Of a stretch of DNA of 64,000 bases, positions 10,990-22,460 are shown piece after piece (position 1 is the first letter of the stretch; each line of letters begins with the position of its first letter). This stretch comes from Terebella lapidaria (taxonomy: Eukaryota; Annelida; Polychaeta; Terebellida; Terebellidae). The notes under the pieces were generated by a model. It worked only from the letters and a program-made list of their open reading frames with translations, made no database searches and was not told the DNA's origin. The DNA lies in assembly GCA_949152475.1 (NCBI GenBank), contig OX424564.1, positions 3,534,001 to 3,598,000 of the forward strand, in the 5' to 3' direction. A program made the translations under genes and the position numbers.

Positions 10990-12865
10990 ATGAATTCTTG
11001 TGCTCTCTGCCACAAGACATATAATTGGAAGCAAGACCTGAAAAGACATCAAAAATTGCACCATATGGATTATCCATCGCAGCCTCAGCCTAAGCCTCAG
11101 GCTTGGCAGCCTCAGCCTCAGCCACAGCCTCAGCCTCAGCCTTGGCAGCCTCAGCCTCAGCCTCAGGCTTGGCAGCCTCAGCCTCACCCTCAGCCTCAGG
11201 CTTGGCAGCCTCAGCCACAGCCTCAGCCACAGCCTCAGGCTTGGCAGCCTCAGCCTCAGCCTTGGCAGCCTCAGCCTCAGCCTTGGCAGCCTCAGCCTCA
11301 GCCACAGCCACAGCCTCAGCCTCAGCCTTGGCAGCCTCAGCCTCAGCCACAGCCACAGCCTCAGCCTCAGCCACAGCCACAGGCTTGGCAGCCTCAGCCT
11401 CAGCCACAGCAGCAAAAGCACTGGTCCGTCAATTATATGGATCCCCTGGTATTTCAACACCCCTTCACCCGTGTCAGGACCTACTGGGTGTGGGAAGACG
11501 GCTTGGGTAAAATCCCTCTTGGAGTCCGGTCAAATATTCCCCGCCCCTACCAGGATCATATGGCTGTACAAGAGATGGCAACCCCTCTATGACATCATAA
11601 GGTCTAGTGTGCAGCCTCCCGTGCAGTTCATACAGGGGATACCTATCAATCTGGATTCCGATGACTTCGTCTCACCTACGGACAATAACGTCATTGTCCT
11701 GGACGACCTCATGTCTATTTCCGCCAAGGATCCGAGAATCACGGACTTGTTCACGGAAGGGAGCCACCACCGGAACCTGAGCGTCACTTGCTTGAACCAG
11801 AACCTCTACTACAGCAAGGACCAGACTCAGAGGAGAAACTGTCATTATCTGACTCTGTTCAGAAACCCTATCGATCAGCAGCAAATCATGACCCTGGCCA
11901 GGCAAATGTATCCCACCTGCCCCCAAAAGTTTCTTCAACAGTTCGACAGAGCAACCGTCAAGCCCTACGGACATCTCGTCGTGGACCTGAAGCCGACAAC
12001 GCAGGAAGATAAACGCCTGAGACCGAACCCCCTTTCGAGTCAGTCTAATGAGAGTCCAGCCCCGGACCAGCCCGCATCATCTCAAAGTATCACAAAATCC
12101 GTGGGATGGCAGTCGGACAAGACAGCGAAATGTTTCAGCTGCGGAGCCCTGTTTTCGAGTAACTACGAGCTACAAATGCATTTGCCGAGATGTCCCGCAC
12201 ACGATGACGAGTTATCGGAAGACGAGTTCCCCAGAAAAATGGACGAAAGCGCCTTCAAACGCATGCTGAAGTATGTTCAGGGCGAAATTGAGGAAAAAGA
12301 AGTGCCGGAGGAGGAAGTCGCGCAAAAAACGAAAGAAGAATTGATTAATGCCTACCAGAGAGTGGCGAATTGCATCCATCTGCTCCAGAGAAGTCGGATT
12401 CATGCTGAAATTGAAAAGGCAGTTGAAGAATACAGAGCGCGAGGTGCTACATTCAAAGATGCGCTCAACATGGCTAGCCTGATGAAACATGACTGGTTCG
12501 ATCAAGTCGTAAGCTGGTTCCAAAATGGATGCAAGGGAGTCCAGGACCATGACATATGCGAAACGGCCTTCGAGTACCTGCTGCATTGCGTCATGGAATA
12601 TACACCCGAGTTGCCCGAAGATGAGGTGAAACTGGAAATGAAGACGGGGTTGATGGAAATGTACAAAACCATGGTAAAGATGAACCATTTGTTGCAAAGA
12701 AGCATGATCCACACGGAAATCATGAAAGTTGTGGAAAAATATATGGGACGGGGAGCCAACTTCGAGGAAGCCCTTAATTTGTCCATGGAGAAACTCAATC
12801 ATCTCTTCGACGATATCGTTCAGCCGGAAGAAGAGGACTCCATGGATGAGGACATTGAATATTAA
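10990..12865 (+). pseudogene. Zinc-finger + PQ-repeat + packaging ATPase (A32/FtsK-HerA type), one frameshift
   Basis: Likely an ATP-driven DNA-packaging motor of a Maverick/adinto-like element. The ATG at 10990 opens a C2H2 finger (C4, C7, H20, H24), then a W-Q-P-Q-P tract of about 105 residues, then FQHPFT. The ATPase domain continues in the next frame from 11471: Walker A GPTGCGKT, Walker B VIVLDDLM about 70 residues later, then SHHRNLSV and LNQNLYY, segments I associate with this ATPase family. After the ATPase come a second finger-like set (CFSC, then H and C, about 12129-12195) and a helical region present twice. The two copies of the latter are marked by HLLQRSRIHAEI and HLLQRSMIHTEI, 103 residues apart. 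The stop is TAA at 12863-12865. One surplus base within ACCC (11467-11470) separates the two frames. It may be a mutation, a sequencing error or a +1 shift. No intron signals explain it. Confidence 0.82.
11079..11412 (+). repeat. CAGCCT hexamer minisatellite encoding Gln-Pro repeats
   Basis: A run of CAGCCT/CAGCCA hexamers is punctuated at irregular steps by a CTTGGCAG variant that encodes Trp. In the coding frame it gives W-Q-P-Q-P units; in other frames it gives Ala/Ser- or Leu/Arg-rich open frames that are artefacts. It links the N-terminal zinc finger to the ATPase domain. Confidence 0.9.
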
Positions 12866-13001
12866 GAAACCCTACCCCATATCCGCCATGATAACTGTAT
12901 ATGTGCATGCGTAGTTTAGCGAACAAAAATACAAAAATATATTTTAAAAATCCAAAAAAATGTAGTGTAGAAATTGTAAATATTGTAGATGTGTGCTGTG
13001 A

Positions 13002-13007
13002 AATAAA
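13002..13007 (+). terminator. Poly(A) signal of the ATPase gene
   Basis: AATAAA lies 137 bp after the ATPase stop codon in an AT-rich context (TGTGAAATAAAAACTGG). It is the first canonical signal on the plus strand after the gene. Confidence 0.5.
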
Positions 13008-15645
13008 AACTGGAAAAATTACTCGTTTTCTTCATGTATGATGTGTTTTACATGTTTTCTTCGCTTTAGATAAAACATATATAAATGAAGCACGTTGGAT
13101 AAATATGCACGCTCAATGTGATATAATCTGTAAAATAACTTACGACAAAAAACAAATAATGAAGACCGTCTCTGAATCATCGGACAAGGCATACAAAGAA
13201 AAGTCTTGCGCGATAGCACAACGTGTATCAGTTTTAAAACTTTCCCGAGGCGTAGAATCGCCTCTAACTAATCCCCCCACCACCTATACTATCACCGCCG
13301 TGTATCACTCTGCCCACACCCAATGCCGCGTGTATTCGCGCTGACACAGGTTCCACAAGTCCGCCCCTCCCCCCCGCACGCTTTTCTCCGATGAACATAC
13401 ATGCTCGCAAATTAATTTTTCAGACCATAATATATAACTGGTTCAAATTATCAGTCAAAATCCTTATATGCTATTTTGATCAATATTTTACACCTCGAAG
13501 AATAAATGCGCGACCTGCGTTATTATTACCAATGATTAATAATGATATGGCGCAGAAGGAGAACAAACCATTAACTGCGTTGTCCCAAATTGAGATGGTA
13601 ATGAAATGGTGTAACTCTATGGACATTCCGGGGTTGATACGATACATATATTTATTGTAGAATTACTATTTTACCCCGGCTGGGTGCAACTATATACAGT
13701 CCGGTAGCGGGGGGAACTTCATTCGAATTCGGCTCGAGTTATATGAATAAGCATTATGGAAGGATGTCTATTTTTAGAGCATGCTGGATCCAGAAAACTG
13801 GATTGTACTCGTAAAATGTTACTATTGGTCGGAAGTACGCCTACCGTATTTGTCCACGTTACTTCCATTTCACTCCCCCACCCGACGCTTTTGCGTGCTA
13901 TAGTCTATGAACCCCGGGAGTGTATGCAACTGGTATCCGCGTCCCCCACCCCACGTGACGCGATACTCTACGTCACGGCTTTGAGCGTGGGTATACAGAG
14001 TAGTGAGAAGCTGGATAAATTCATTCCAAAGTCTACGAGAACGCGACAAAATGAGGATATATATTTCAAAATATAATGTACCGTTTGGACAGTTGATGTG
14101 CCGAGAGAGTTTGACTCGGTCTCGCCGAGAATACGCGGAACACGGGGATACAGATTTATAACGCATACGGATCTACCTGGAGGCCTCGAGAGTTTCCAAC
14201 CCTAACAAAGAAAAATCGATATTCACAGCGCACACGTTCTACCAGCCAGCCAGAGGATCCGGCCCACGCCTGTCTCGAGGTTACCCCACACGCACTTCAG
14301 TACAGGGCTGGTACGCGTGTACACAACAGTACCGCGCTGAGCAGTTCACAGGGCCGGCCAACGCTAAATATAAATAGAGCAGAATACACTCGCATCGAAT
14401 GACCAATAGTAGAACATTATACGGGATTAAACCACGCACTACATTCGTTTGAAAGGAGGTATATTTGATAGTTTTCGGGAGACTTAGGATGTTAAATTAA
14501 CGGGATATTCCGTGAGCGGCTGATATAACGCTCACACTACAACTTTCCCCGACATTAATAGCCGGTGACCCGCAAGGGGGTAAGACCTGTACAGAAAAAG
14601 TGAAAATATTACATCGTGGTGGATGCAGACTAGAGCGTATTACACATTGTAGGTCTGGGGTAAGCACGGAATGAAAACTCTATTTAAAATGTTCCACCCA
14701 AGTCTGATAAAAAGAATATAGCTATGCATTTCTCCCCTTTTCCGGTTTTTTGTAGAGAATATATGACTGGTTCCAACACGATTTAACATAATCAAATTTC
14801 CGTAATATACATGAGCGCTGGTTCGTCTGAGAGATTGCGCTGTGTAATGGCGAGTTAAATCCTTCAATGTTCTGAGTATTTTTACTTTGCATTGAGCCGT
14901 CGGTACCTGCAGACAAGGGGCTAAACGCGGATGGTAAACGGTTACCAGTAACCAGATGACGATGACGTGTGTTTGAGCCGTGAGGGTACAAGGCCGCGAT
15001 AACACGCTAAGTGTCTGGTGAAAGGGAATTATATATCCTGTACCCCGATAATTTTCGAGCACTGGGACAAGGTGCCATTCAGGTTCGGGACCATTCGATC
15101 GTAGGTTCCTCGTCGCCAAGGCATACCGATTAGGCTGTGATTTAACTGCCGACTTTAACCGCGCGCTCAAAAGTACAAAAACGACGATACTTCACACGGA
15201 AAAAAGGGATATCATATCATATCCTATACAGATAGGATTTTCAATTTACAATTATTATACACCTACCCGTGATTACCCGTCCTCTCAGAGTAGCAAGAGA
15301 AATTCATACATGGGGAGGTTCATTACAATATCAATAATATTACTTGTACGTTATTGTTCACCAACAATCTACTCTGAACACTGTACATAATGGCTGAGGA
15401 TAAGCTCGATGTGACTGGTTTATTCTGAAATGTTATAGGGGTAACGAACATATTTGCATGATAATTTGAATGATTCGATGGTTCAGTTTTAAAAGTTGAA
15501 ATACAGTGTATAATAGTGTGTAAAAGATTTATTTTGCGATATACAGTCACCTGTGAATATGAGTTTCCCAGTGTGCATATATAACTGATACAAAGTTAAA
15601 ACATACATAAGTATGACCTATACAATATGGCCTATACAATAAGCT
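13008..15645. other. Right half of the Maverick-like element, no recognisable gene
   Basis: Between the ATPase poly(A) site and the right TIR there are 2.6 kb with several open frames. Examples are 13391-13660 and 13756-14076 on the plus strand, both from real ATGs, and 14640-15170 on the minus strand, which lacks an ATG. None shows a family motif, a repeated domain or convincing codon structure. A good TATA word, TATAAATA, is at 14369-14376 on the plus strand. This part could be a decayed gene block, captured host DNA, or spacer. Confidence 0.5.
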
Positions 15646-16455
15646 TGATTGGTCCGTTTGAATGGGGTGACGCTAGTGACGTCATTTAACGAGCGTGGGG
15701 GGCTTGTCTGAACATTTACGAATTCCGGGGCTCCTATTGGTCCGTTCAAATAGGGGACGCTGGTGACGTCATTTAACGAGCGTGGGGGACTTGTCTGAAT
15801 ATGTACGAATTCGGGGGCTCTGATTGGTCCTTTCGAATGGGGGACGCCGGTGACGTCATAATTTACCTAGCCTATTTTGCAACGGCCTATTACTTAATCA
15901 CCTATTATGAAACCACATGACGCATAACCACCAAAACCATGTGACGTATAACCATCAAAACCACGTGACGTATAACCACTGAAACCGAAAGTGATGTCAT
16001 ATAACCACCTATTACGTCATATAGGTACTGTATAACCACCTTTTATGTTGTATAACTACCTATTAAGGGCACTTATTACATCACCTATTGAGCACTTATT
16101 ATATAATCACCTAACCTAACCAACTTTATCATGTGAGGTATAACCACTGAAACCGAAAGTGACATCATATAACCACATATTACGTCATATAACCACCATA
16201 TAACCACCTATTACATCATATTATCACCTATTACGTCATTATTACGTCATATAACCACCTATTACGCCATATTATCACCTATTACATCGTATAACCACCT
16301 ATTACGTCATATAACCACCTATTACGTCATATAACCACCGAAACCGAAAGTGACGTCATATAACCACCGAAACCGGAAGTGACGTCATATAACCATGGGA
16401 AAACCCCCGAAACCGAAACCTGGAAAAACCTGCCTAAACGGGGGGCCTTACTACT
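15646..16455 (-). repeat. Right terminal inverted repeat of the Maverick-like element
   Basis: About 810 bp, the reverse complement of the left end with scattered substitutions. It contains an extra block of roughly 120-135 bp (15646-15800 region), because the inner CCAAT/GAATTCG/TGACGTCA module is duplicated here. The outer end is the inverse of AGTAGTAAGGCCCCCC and is followed at 16456 by the GCTGCA target duplication. Confidence 0.9.
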
Positions 16456-16461
16456 GCTGCA

Positions 16462-19400
16462 TTTCTTTAATAAATATATAATGTATAGTGGTGTTTACCT
16501 GGGCTGCCACTAGGAGAACAGATATGCCGTATGTTTCAGTCTGGATATTCACCGCCCTCCTGGCATCATGCCAGTTTTAGGCTGGCTATATGTCATGGTT
16601 GTTGCTTACTGTGAAGCCACAAATTATTCGCGACCATTTATTTTCGCGAATCCAAAAAATCGTGAAATTAAATGGACGCGAACATGGCCTGATGAAAAAC
16701 TTAAGTAGCTTTACAGTATATTGGCGCTGTGTTATTGCAGACGACACTATTACATGTTTTATCTGCGTTTGTAAATGGTAAATATGAGATAAAATGACCA
16801 CCAATTTCCCCAAGTTGTACCTAGACAAGATGGGTTTCAGTTGTAAAGCCAGCAATACTAAAACTTCAAAGCTGCCCACTGTCCACAAAGCCAGGTCGCA
16901 CTGATAGTGAAATTAGTAGTAATGGTTAGTTACAATTTGCTCAATACTTAGCTTTTCTGGATGTAAAACGGCATTGCGGTAACTATGGCAACATGATTAC
17001 ATCCATCCGCATCAATATATTTCTGTTTCAAAACACGCGTCCCTTCGCGGTGAATAATATCTTGTGTAAACAGGCTGTTTTGTTGCCTCAATGGGACAAG
17101 AATAATCGCGGATACATTTTTTCACTATTTCATATCATAAAAGCCATCATTCATAGTATCAATAACTCGGCAAACAATAAAAGTTAAACCGTGAAAGACT
17201 TCAGACAAAACGTGATAAGTTGAAAGCCACAATGTCCAAACTTTTCCTCATTAATATATTCTAACCTTTGAAAATCATCTTCAAAACGAAATTAACTGCT
17301 ATGCATAGACTCTATTCAACTGCAAGAAAGATTATCTTCAAAACGAAATTACTACTTTGCACAGACTGATATAACTAACTATGTAAATTGTTTTATATAG
17401 TTTCTCCCTTGAATGCGCCAATCGTGTCCAGCTCTAATTCGGAGTATCTTACCAGATCCCTATACACCTCTATTATCAAGGAGTAGAAGGTGTATTACGT
17501 AACTAGACACTCAAGAAAAGGAAACTCTATCGTTGTTGTGCATCAATTCAGGGCATGAACATACGATGTATCCCATTTCAACATATGGGTAAAATGTCGA
17601 GACCCTGGATCCGATGTCTTTGAATTTCACGGAATTCACCAACGATTTACTACTTCTCATAAGTATCTAAGTACAAGTATTGGGTCCAGTGAACGACAGC
17701 CAACCTCGCTCCCGGCAGTATCCTGCATCTTATTATAATCATTTTATTAAGATGGATAAGACCAAGAAATTTTGCACCAGAAGTGAATGAAATAGATCTA
17801 TGATTTCGAAAGCATTCTGATCCCTTTGGAATCTGGGTATCACAGGGATCCAGGCCAATAGCTGTTTGTCCTTGAATGTCTTCGGACAACTCAATGAAAA
17901 ATCTGCTCTAATTCTTGTATCAAATCTGAGACAAGGGCCACTGGCCTTAAAGGAAGAGCTTCGAAAATGTTTGCACAGAACTATTTAAAAACCCTTGAAT
18001 ATTTGGTACATATATGTTGTGGCCATATTGTAACTCTACTGGGCAGAATCTATACCTTATTGGGCCAATAAATTTGTCATGTAACTATTTTTATTGTGGT
18101 CAATAATAGACTTAACTAGTAAAACTAATGATAACCTATTCGGTTAGTCATGACTGGATAGAACTTTTTAGGGCCCGAGTGAGTCGGAAATTTCCGAACC
18201 GGGTACCTGTGTTTTGATTTGTACTGCAGAGACATTTCAGTAACTTGTCTGCATTTCCAATAATTCATGACTTGCATGAAAGCTTTTTTCATCAATGCGA
18301 TCATGTTTTTTCTTGCCCAAATGTTGGTTTGAAGATCAGCGTACATGTTGTGTCAGTGTGCAGTGTCAGCTGCCAAATACTGAAGTAGCCCAGGCACACC
18401 CCCCACCCCGAATCGCCGCTCGTGTGACTGCTATCAAAATCAGCACTGACAATTCTCGTCGGCAATATGAAACTATCATAAACATGATAAAAGTGCTAGA
18501 TCTAGTATCCATTTGTTTCTGCTTATTTTAGGAGGAAACTAAGTTTTTTCCCGTGTAAAAGCTCCGCAAATCTGCCAAGTTTTGTTTGTTTGTTTCCGAC
18601 TGTTCCTTTTAGTCAAATCTCGTTGAAATCTCGCTTCACTTCAATGGCATTTTTAATTAAATTCCCCCATAAACAAGCTTTCGGTGGTGATATTTTTATG
18701 AAGTATTACCAGTGAAGTAAGAAAGAGTCATAGAAAAGACCATTTATTTGGGTCGTAACAAGTATTTCCACAAATACCGCACTCAGTTGGACGATCTCTT
18801 GGCGGCTGGCATTTTGACCTTGACCCTGCAGCAATTTTTTTGGGGCAGTACGCTAATTGGCGGGACTCGCTCACGTGATCATTTGCATATCATTATATCC
18901 ACGTGTATTTCATAAACATGTGGGTGTGTCCGCCAAGACAGCTTCCCGATTGGACAATTCAGTGACTCTCTGGCTGGCGGGCCGACTGCCGTGACTGCTT
19001 ATCGGGGCCACACGAGAATTGAATTTGCCCACTGGAATATGGAATACCACCACTAACACATAATTATTATGTTGCCGTATCAACTTGTTTTTCATTGTTG
19101 CAATACCATACTGTATCTATATATTGTGCGGAATGTATATCCAAAACTTTGAGTGCATATGATTGCAAGAAAGCACTGTTCCAGTGGAGATCAAAACGGG
19201 AGTGGTGATGGGTATGATACGGTGACATAGGAAAAAAAAAACGGTCGGAACACACGTCTCCTGGGATTATTATCGCTAATAACTTATTACATTAACCATG
19301 ATTAGGTACACGGGCGTCATTTTCCTCCCAACGGGCCCCGGGCCCTCCCAATTAGCCACAGTTGAATAGCCTGTTGTGGTTCCAAGTGGCACCCCCAAGA

Positions 19401-20324
19401 ATGTAAACAAAAGAAAAAATTCAAAAATCCAAAAAAAAAAAACATTATAGAGGAAGAGCCCTGCTCTTCCTAATAATTGAATACAACTCCATCAAACGAA
19501 CCCACCATTTATGTCGTCAGACTATGTGATGGAGAACACATAGAAATCCTTGGTATGTCCACGTAATTGGGCTTGTACGTCTGCTTGATGTATTTAGCTG
19601 TCAACAATTACCATAGCTTACAACATCCACATATATCTTATGACATACTTGTTCTAATCTGTCGATGACTAGGTCATACATGAACAAAATTGTTGATTGG
19701 AATGTCAAACTACATATGTAGAATTAGAGGGTACAATTTGTCTGAATGCCACGAACTTGCTATGGTACAAAAGCGTGCTGGGCATTCACAGAGACATAAC
19801 GGATGCTGGAAAATCTTTGTGCAATCATTTCACGTCATATATTGATAACAGAAATGCTCTGATAATTCGTGAGAAGGAAGGTTATTACTCATAAAGTCGT
19901 ATATAAAAACCAACAAATATTCACCATGATCTCCACCGTGCCATACAGCGCTGGTTGTGCACAGTGTCAAAGATACCCTGTCCGTTTCCAGCGATGTTGC
20001 CAGCGATGAATCTCCATTTGCAGCGTTATTGCTGTTCCCATGACTCCTTCCAGATCGATTATCTGAGAGAAATGCTTTCGTCAAACGGGTCGTTGTCTTT
20101 CGTAACATTCAACCTGTATTACAATCTATCAACGTCCGCCACTACGCTCAAGGAAGAAAGCAGCAGGGCAGTGATTCTTCCTCTTGGTATTTAGAAACCA
20201 GACTGGCAGCATCATGGCATTTTCATTGAAATACATTATATATGCTGGAACTGTCGACTTCATAGTATACAAACCAAAGTGTTTTTTATTCACATATGAT
20301 AGTGATAGTTATCTGATGTGATGT
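16462..20324. other. Non-coding stretch, no gene seen
   Basis: AT-rich sequence without a recognisable gene. Small features seen: a short direct duplication containing ATCTTCAAAACGAAATTA (about 17274-17312 and 17331-17366), a short perfect hairpin AGGAAGAGCCCTGCTCTTCCT near 19450, and a segment at 19980-20220 that recurs in diverged form at 23390-23600. Confidence 0.5.
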
Positions 20325-20832
20325 ATTAAACTACATTTAACACTCTGTCTAGACAGCCCCTGATGACGCCAGTGTGTCTTTGGATAAACTATTTGGTGGG
20401 GCTTTGTTTCTATTGCAAAATGTTATATTTTACGTTTGTTATTGGCATAATCAAATTCTACTGTATTTGTGGTAATGGATTGATACCTACATAATTCATA
20501 CCACTGAGTCGGTGTCACTGCTGGCGGACGTTGAATCTGTCCCGGAGGATACCATCAACTCAGTAGCCTTCTGGCATATATCTGTTCCATGGGGTTCGTT
20601 TCGGATTTCTAAAATATTTTCATAGGTTGTTGGGCAGTTGTATACTAATTCCATCAGGTGTACAGTAGAAACAACTACATTTAACACACTGTCTGCCCCT
20701 GATGACGCCAGTGTGTCTTTGGATAAACTATTTGGTCGGGCTTTGTTTCTATTGCAAAATGTTATATTTTACGTTTGTTATTGGCTTAATTAAATTCTAC
20801 TGTATTTGTGGTAATAGATTGATACCTACATT
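20325..20832 (-). repeat. 361-bp repeat family, inverted copies
   Basis: One partial unit (about 20325-20490) and one nearly complete unit (about 20491-20832) are the reverse complement of the repeat at 5334-5759 and 9222-9604. The words TGGCGGACGTTGAATCTGTC and GGTTGTTGGGCAGTTGTATA mark the match. The insertion sits in otherwise featureless non-coding DNA. Confidence 0.75.
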
Positions 20833-21974
20833 GATGGTTTTTTGCAACTTTTTTAGCAGTGCTTCGTTGGGATTTATCGGAATATTTTCTTCGAAAATGG
20901 CGGCATGTTTGGGCATCTAATAAAATAAAATGTACATTTTACAATTCAATCACACAGATGATTCATATTTTCTATCAAATTCATTGATACCAGTGAAATA
21001 TTAGCACACACAGTACGAATATTGACATTCCTCGAATTCCAATCGAGAGTGCGGGAATATAGATGGGTAAACATTGTGTTAGTCCCTACAGGAAATAACC
21101 TTTTTGACCTCAATTTAAACAGAAAACGATCTGATGCATCTCAAAACTTACTATCCGTACTGGCGGCACAAATGGGGATGCATCGCTAAACATATTTGTC
21201 AGGAATTGTCCAGTGTTGTGTTGAAGAAAATGAATCGTTTGTAACACAAAAAAGGATGTGTGAGTGAAGATTTGCGCATTCAGGAGACCTTGTTGGAACT
21301 AATATAAGCTTACGAAGTGCCAAATCGAATTTCAGGTTACCAATGGACTCCGTATGAGTGCATTTGATTACATGAGAATTCGCACACGAATTACATCTGG
21401 ACTCTCAAACGACTATTTTTTTTCTATCTGGTGGGCAATATATAGGTCAGAAATTCTCTTCACAATTTTGTGGGCGTGAAGAGGATTTCTCACTATTGTA
21501 TCAGCTTGTCACAGTGATTCTTGATCGTTTTGTTTTCTTTATCGTTTTGTGAATCATGAGCCCACCGCCACGTGTTTGCGGAGGCTGAAGCTGATATTTT
21601 TCTTGGCTGACGAATGTTGAAACAATTGTTTCGACAATAAATCGAATGGTGTTATTATGTGGCATGCCCTTGTACGATCAACAACATTTTGATGAATTCC
21701 GCACTGCAACAGAACTTGTGTATGCGGTGCCGCAGAGTTAGCTATCTACACTGTATCTATCTGAAAACGTTGCAAATCTCTGACATGAAAACTTACCATA
21801 CCAAGTTACCTGTGCAACCGATGTTGGGTGGATGTTATTTATTTGTTGCACTTCTATTTGATGATAATTTCTGAAAAGGTCATGGCCAATCTTATTATCG
21901 TCGCCAACATTTACTGCGTTCGGCCTGTTCTGGACTCTCGTGACAATCGTCCATTTGCAGTGTTCTGCACCGAA
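20833..21974. other. Non-coding spacer
   Basis: About 1.1 kb between two clusters of the 361-bp repeat. No gene, RNA or transposon end was recognised. Confidence 0.4.
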
Positions 21975-22460
21975 TGTAAGTATCAATCTATTACCACCAA
22001 TACAGCCAAATTTTGATGATTCCAATAACAAACGTGAAATACAACATTTTGCAATAGAAACAAAGCCCGACCAAATACTTTATCCAAAGACACACTGGCG
22101 TCATCAGGGGCAGACAGTGTGGTAAATGTAGTTGTTTCTACTGTACCCCTGATGGAATTAGTATACAACTGCCCAACAACCTATGAAAACAATTTACAAA
22201 TCCGAAACAAACCCTACGGAATAGATATATGACAAGTACATAAGTACCTAATCACAAGCCCAAAGGCTACTGAGTTGATGGTATCCTCGCGGACAGAATT
22301 AACGTCCACCAGCAGTGACACCGGCTCAGTGGTATGAATGTAAGTATCAATCTATTATCGCCAATACAGCCAAATTTTGATGATTCCAATAACAAACGTA
22401 AAATACAACATTTTGCAATAGAAACAAAGCCCGACCAAATACTTTATCAAAAGACACACT
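21975..22460 (+). repeat. 361-bp repeat family, direct tandem copies
   Basis: One full unit (about 21977-22338) and the start of a second (22339-22460), both beginning at GTATCAATCTATTA. Sequence words and order match the copies at 5.3 and 9.2 kb. The left junction is preceded by CGAATGTA, similar to the left junction at 5326, which helps locate the element's start. Confidence 0.75.

Larger units (their letters stand above)
9955..16455. mobile_element. Maverick/Polinton-like element, 6.5 kb, compact and probably non-autonomous
   Basis: The element has long terminal inverted repeats, both starting AGTAGTAAGGCCCCCCG, and an exact 6-bp target duplication GCTGCA (9949-9954 and 16456-16461). Six-bp duplications and 5'-AG ends with TIRs of several hundred bases are hallmarks of Maverick/Polinton elements and adintovirus-like relatives. 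Inside are a 61-residue basic protein and a zinc-finger plus FtsK/HerA-type packaging ATPase protein, both on the plus strand. Protein-primed DNA polymerase, RVE integrase, protease and capsid genes, expected in 15-20 kb autonomous relatives, are not visible. The right 2.6 kb has no recognisable gene. I infer a deletion derivative or satellite mobilised by a full element. The boundaries are very secure, the family assignment good. Confidence 0.82.

Noticed and set aside
10945..11510. Long Leu/Arg-rich and Ala/Ser-rich open frames opposite and within the CAGCCT repeat
   Set aside because: They are other-frame translations of a hexamer repeat. Only the frame joined to the C2H2 finger makes a sensible protein.
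12212..12802. 196-codon minus-strand frame opposite the ATPase gene
   Set aside because: Shadow of the duplicated helical domain on the plus strand; the plus-strand frame has family motifs, this has none.
13756..14076. 106-codon plus-strand frame from a real ATG in the Maverick-like element
   Set aside because: No family motif, overlapped by a minus-strand frame of similar length; kept as unexplained sequence and not as a gene.
14640..15170. 176-codon minus-strand frame in the Maverick-like element
   Set aside because: Begins at TTG with no ATG at the start; no recognisable domain.
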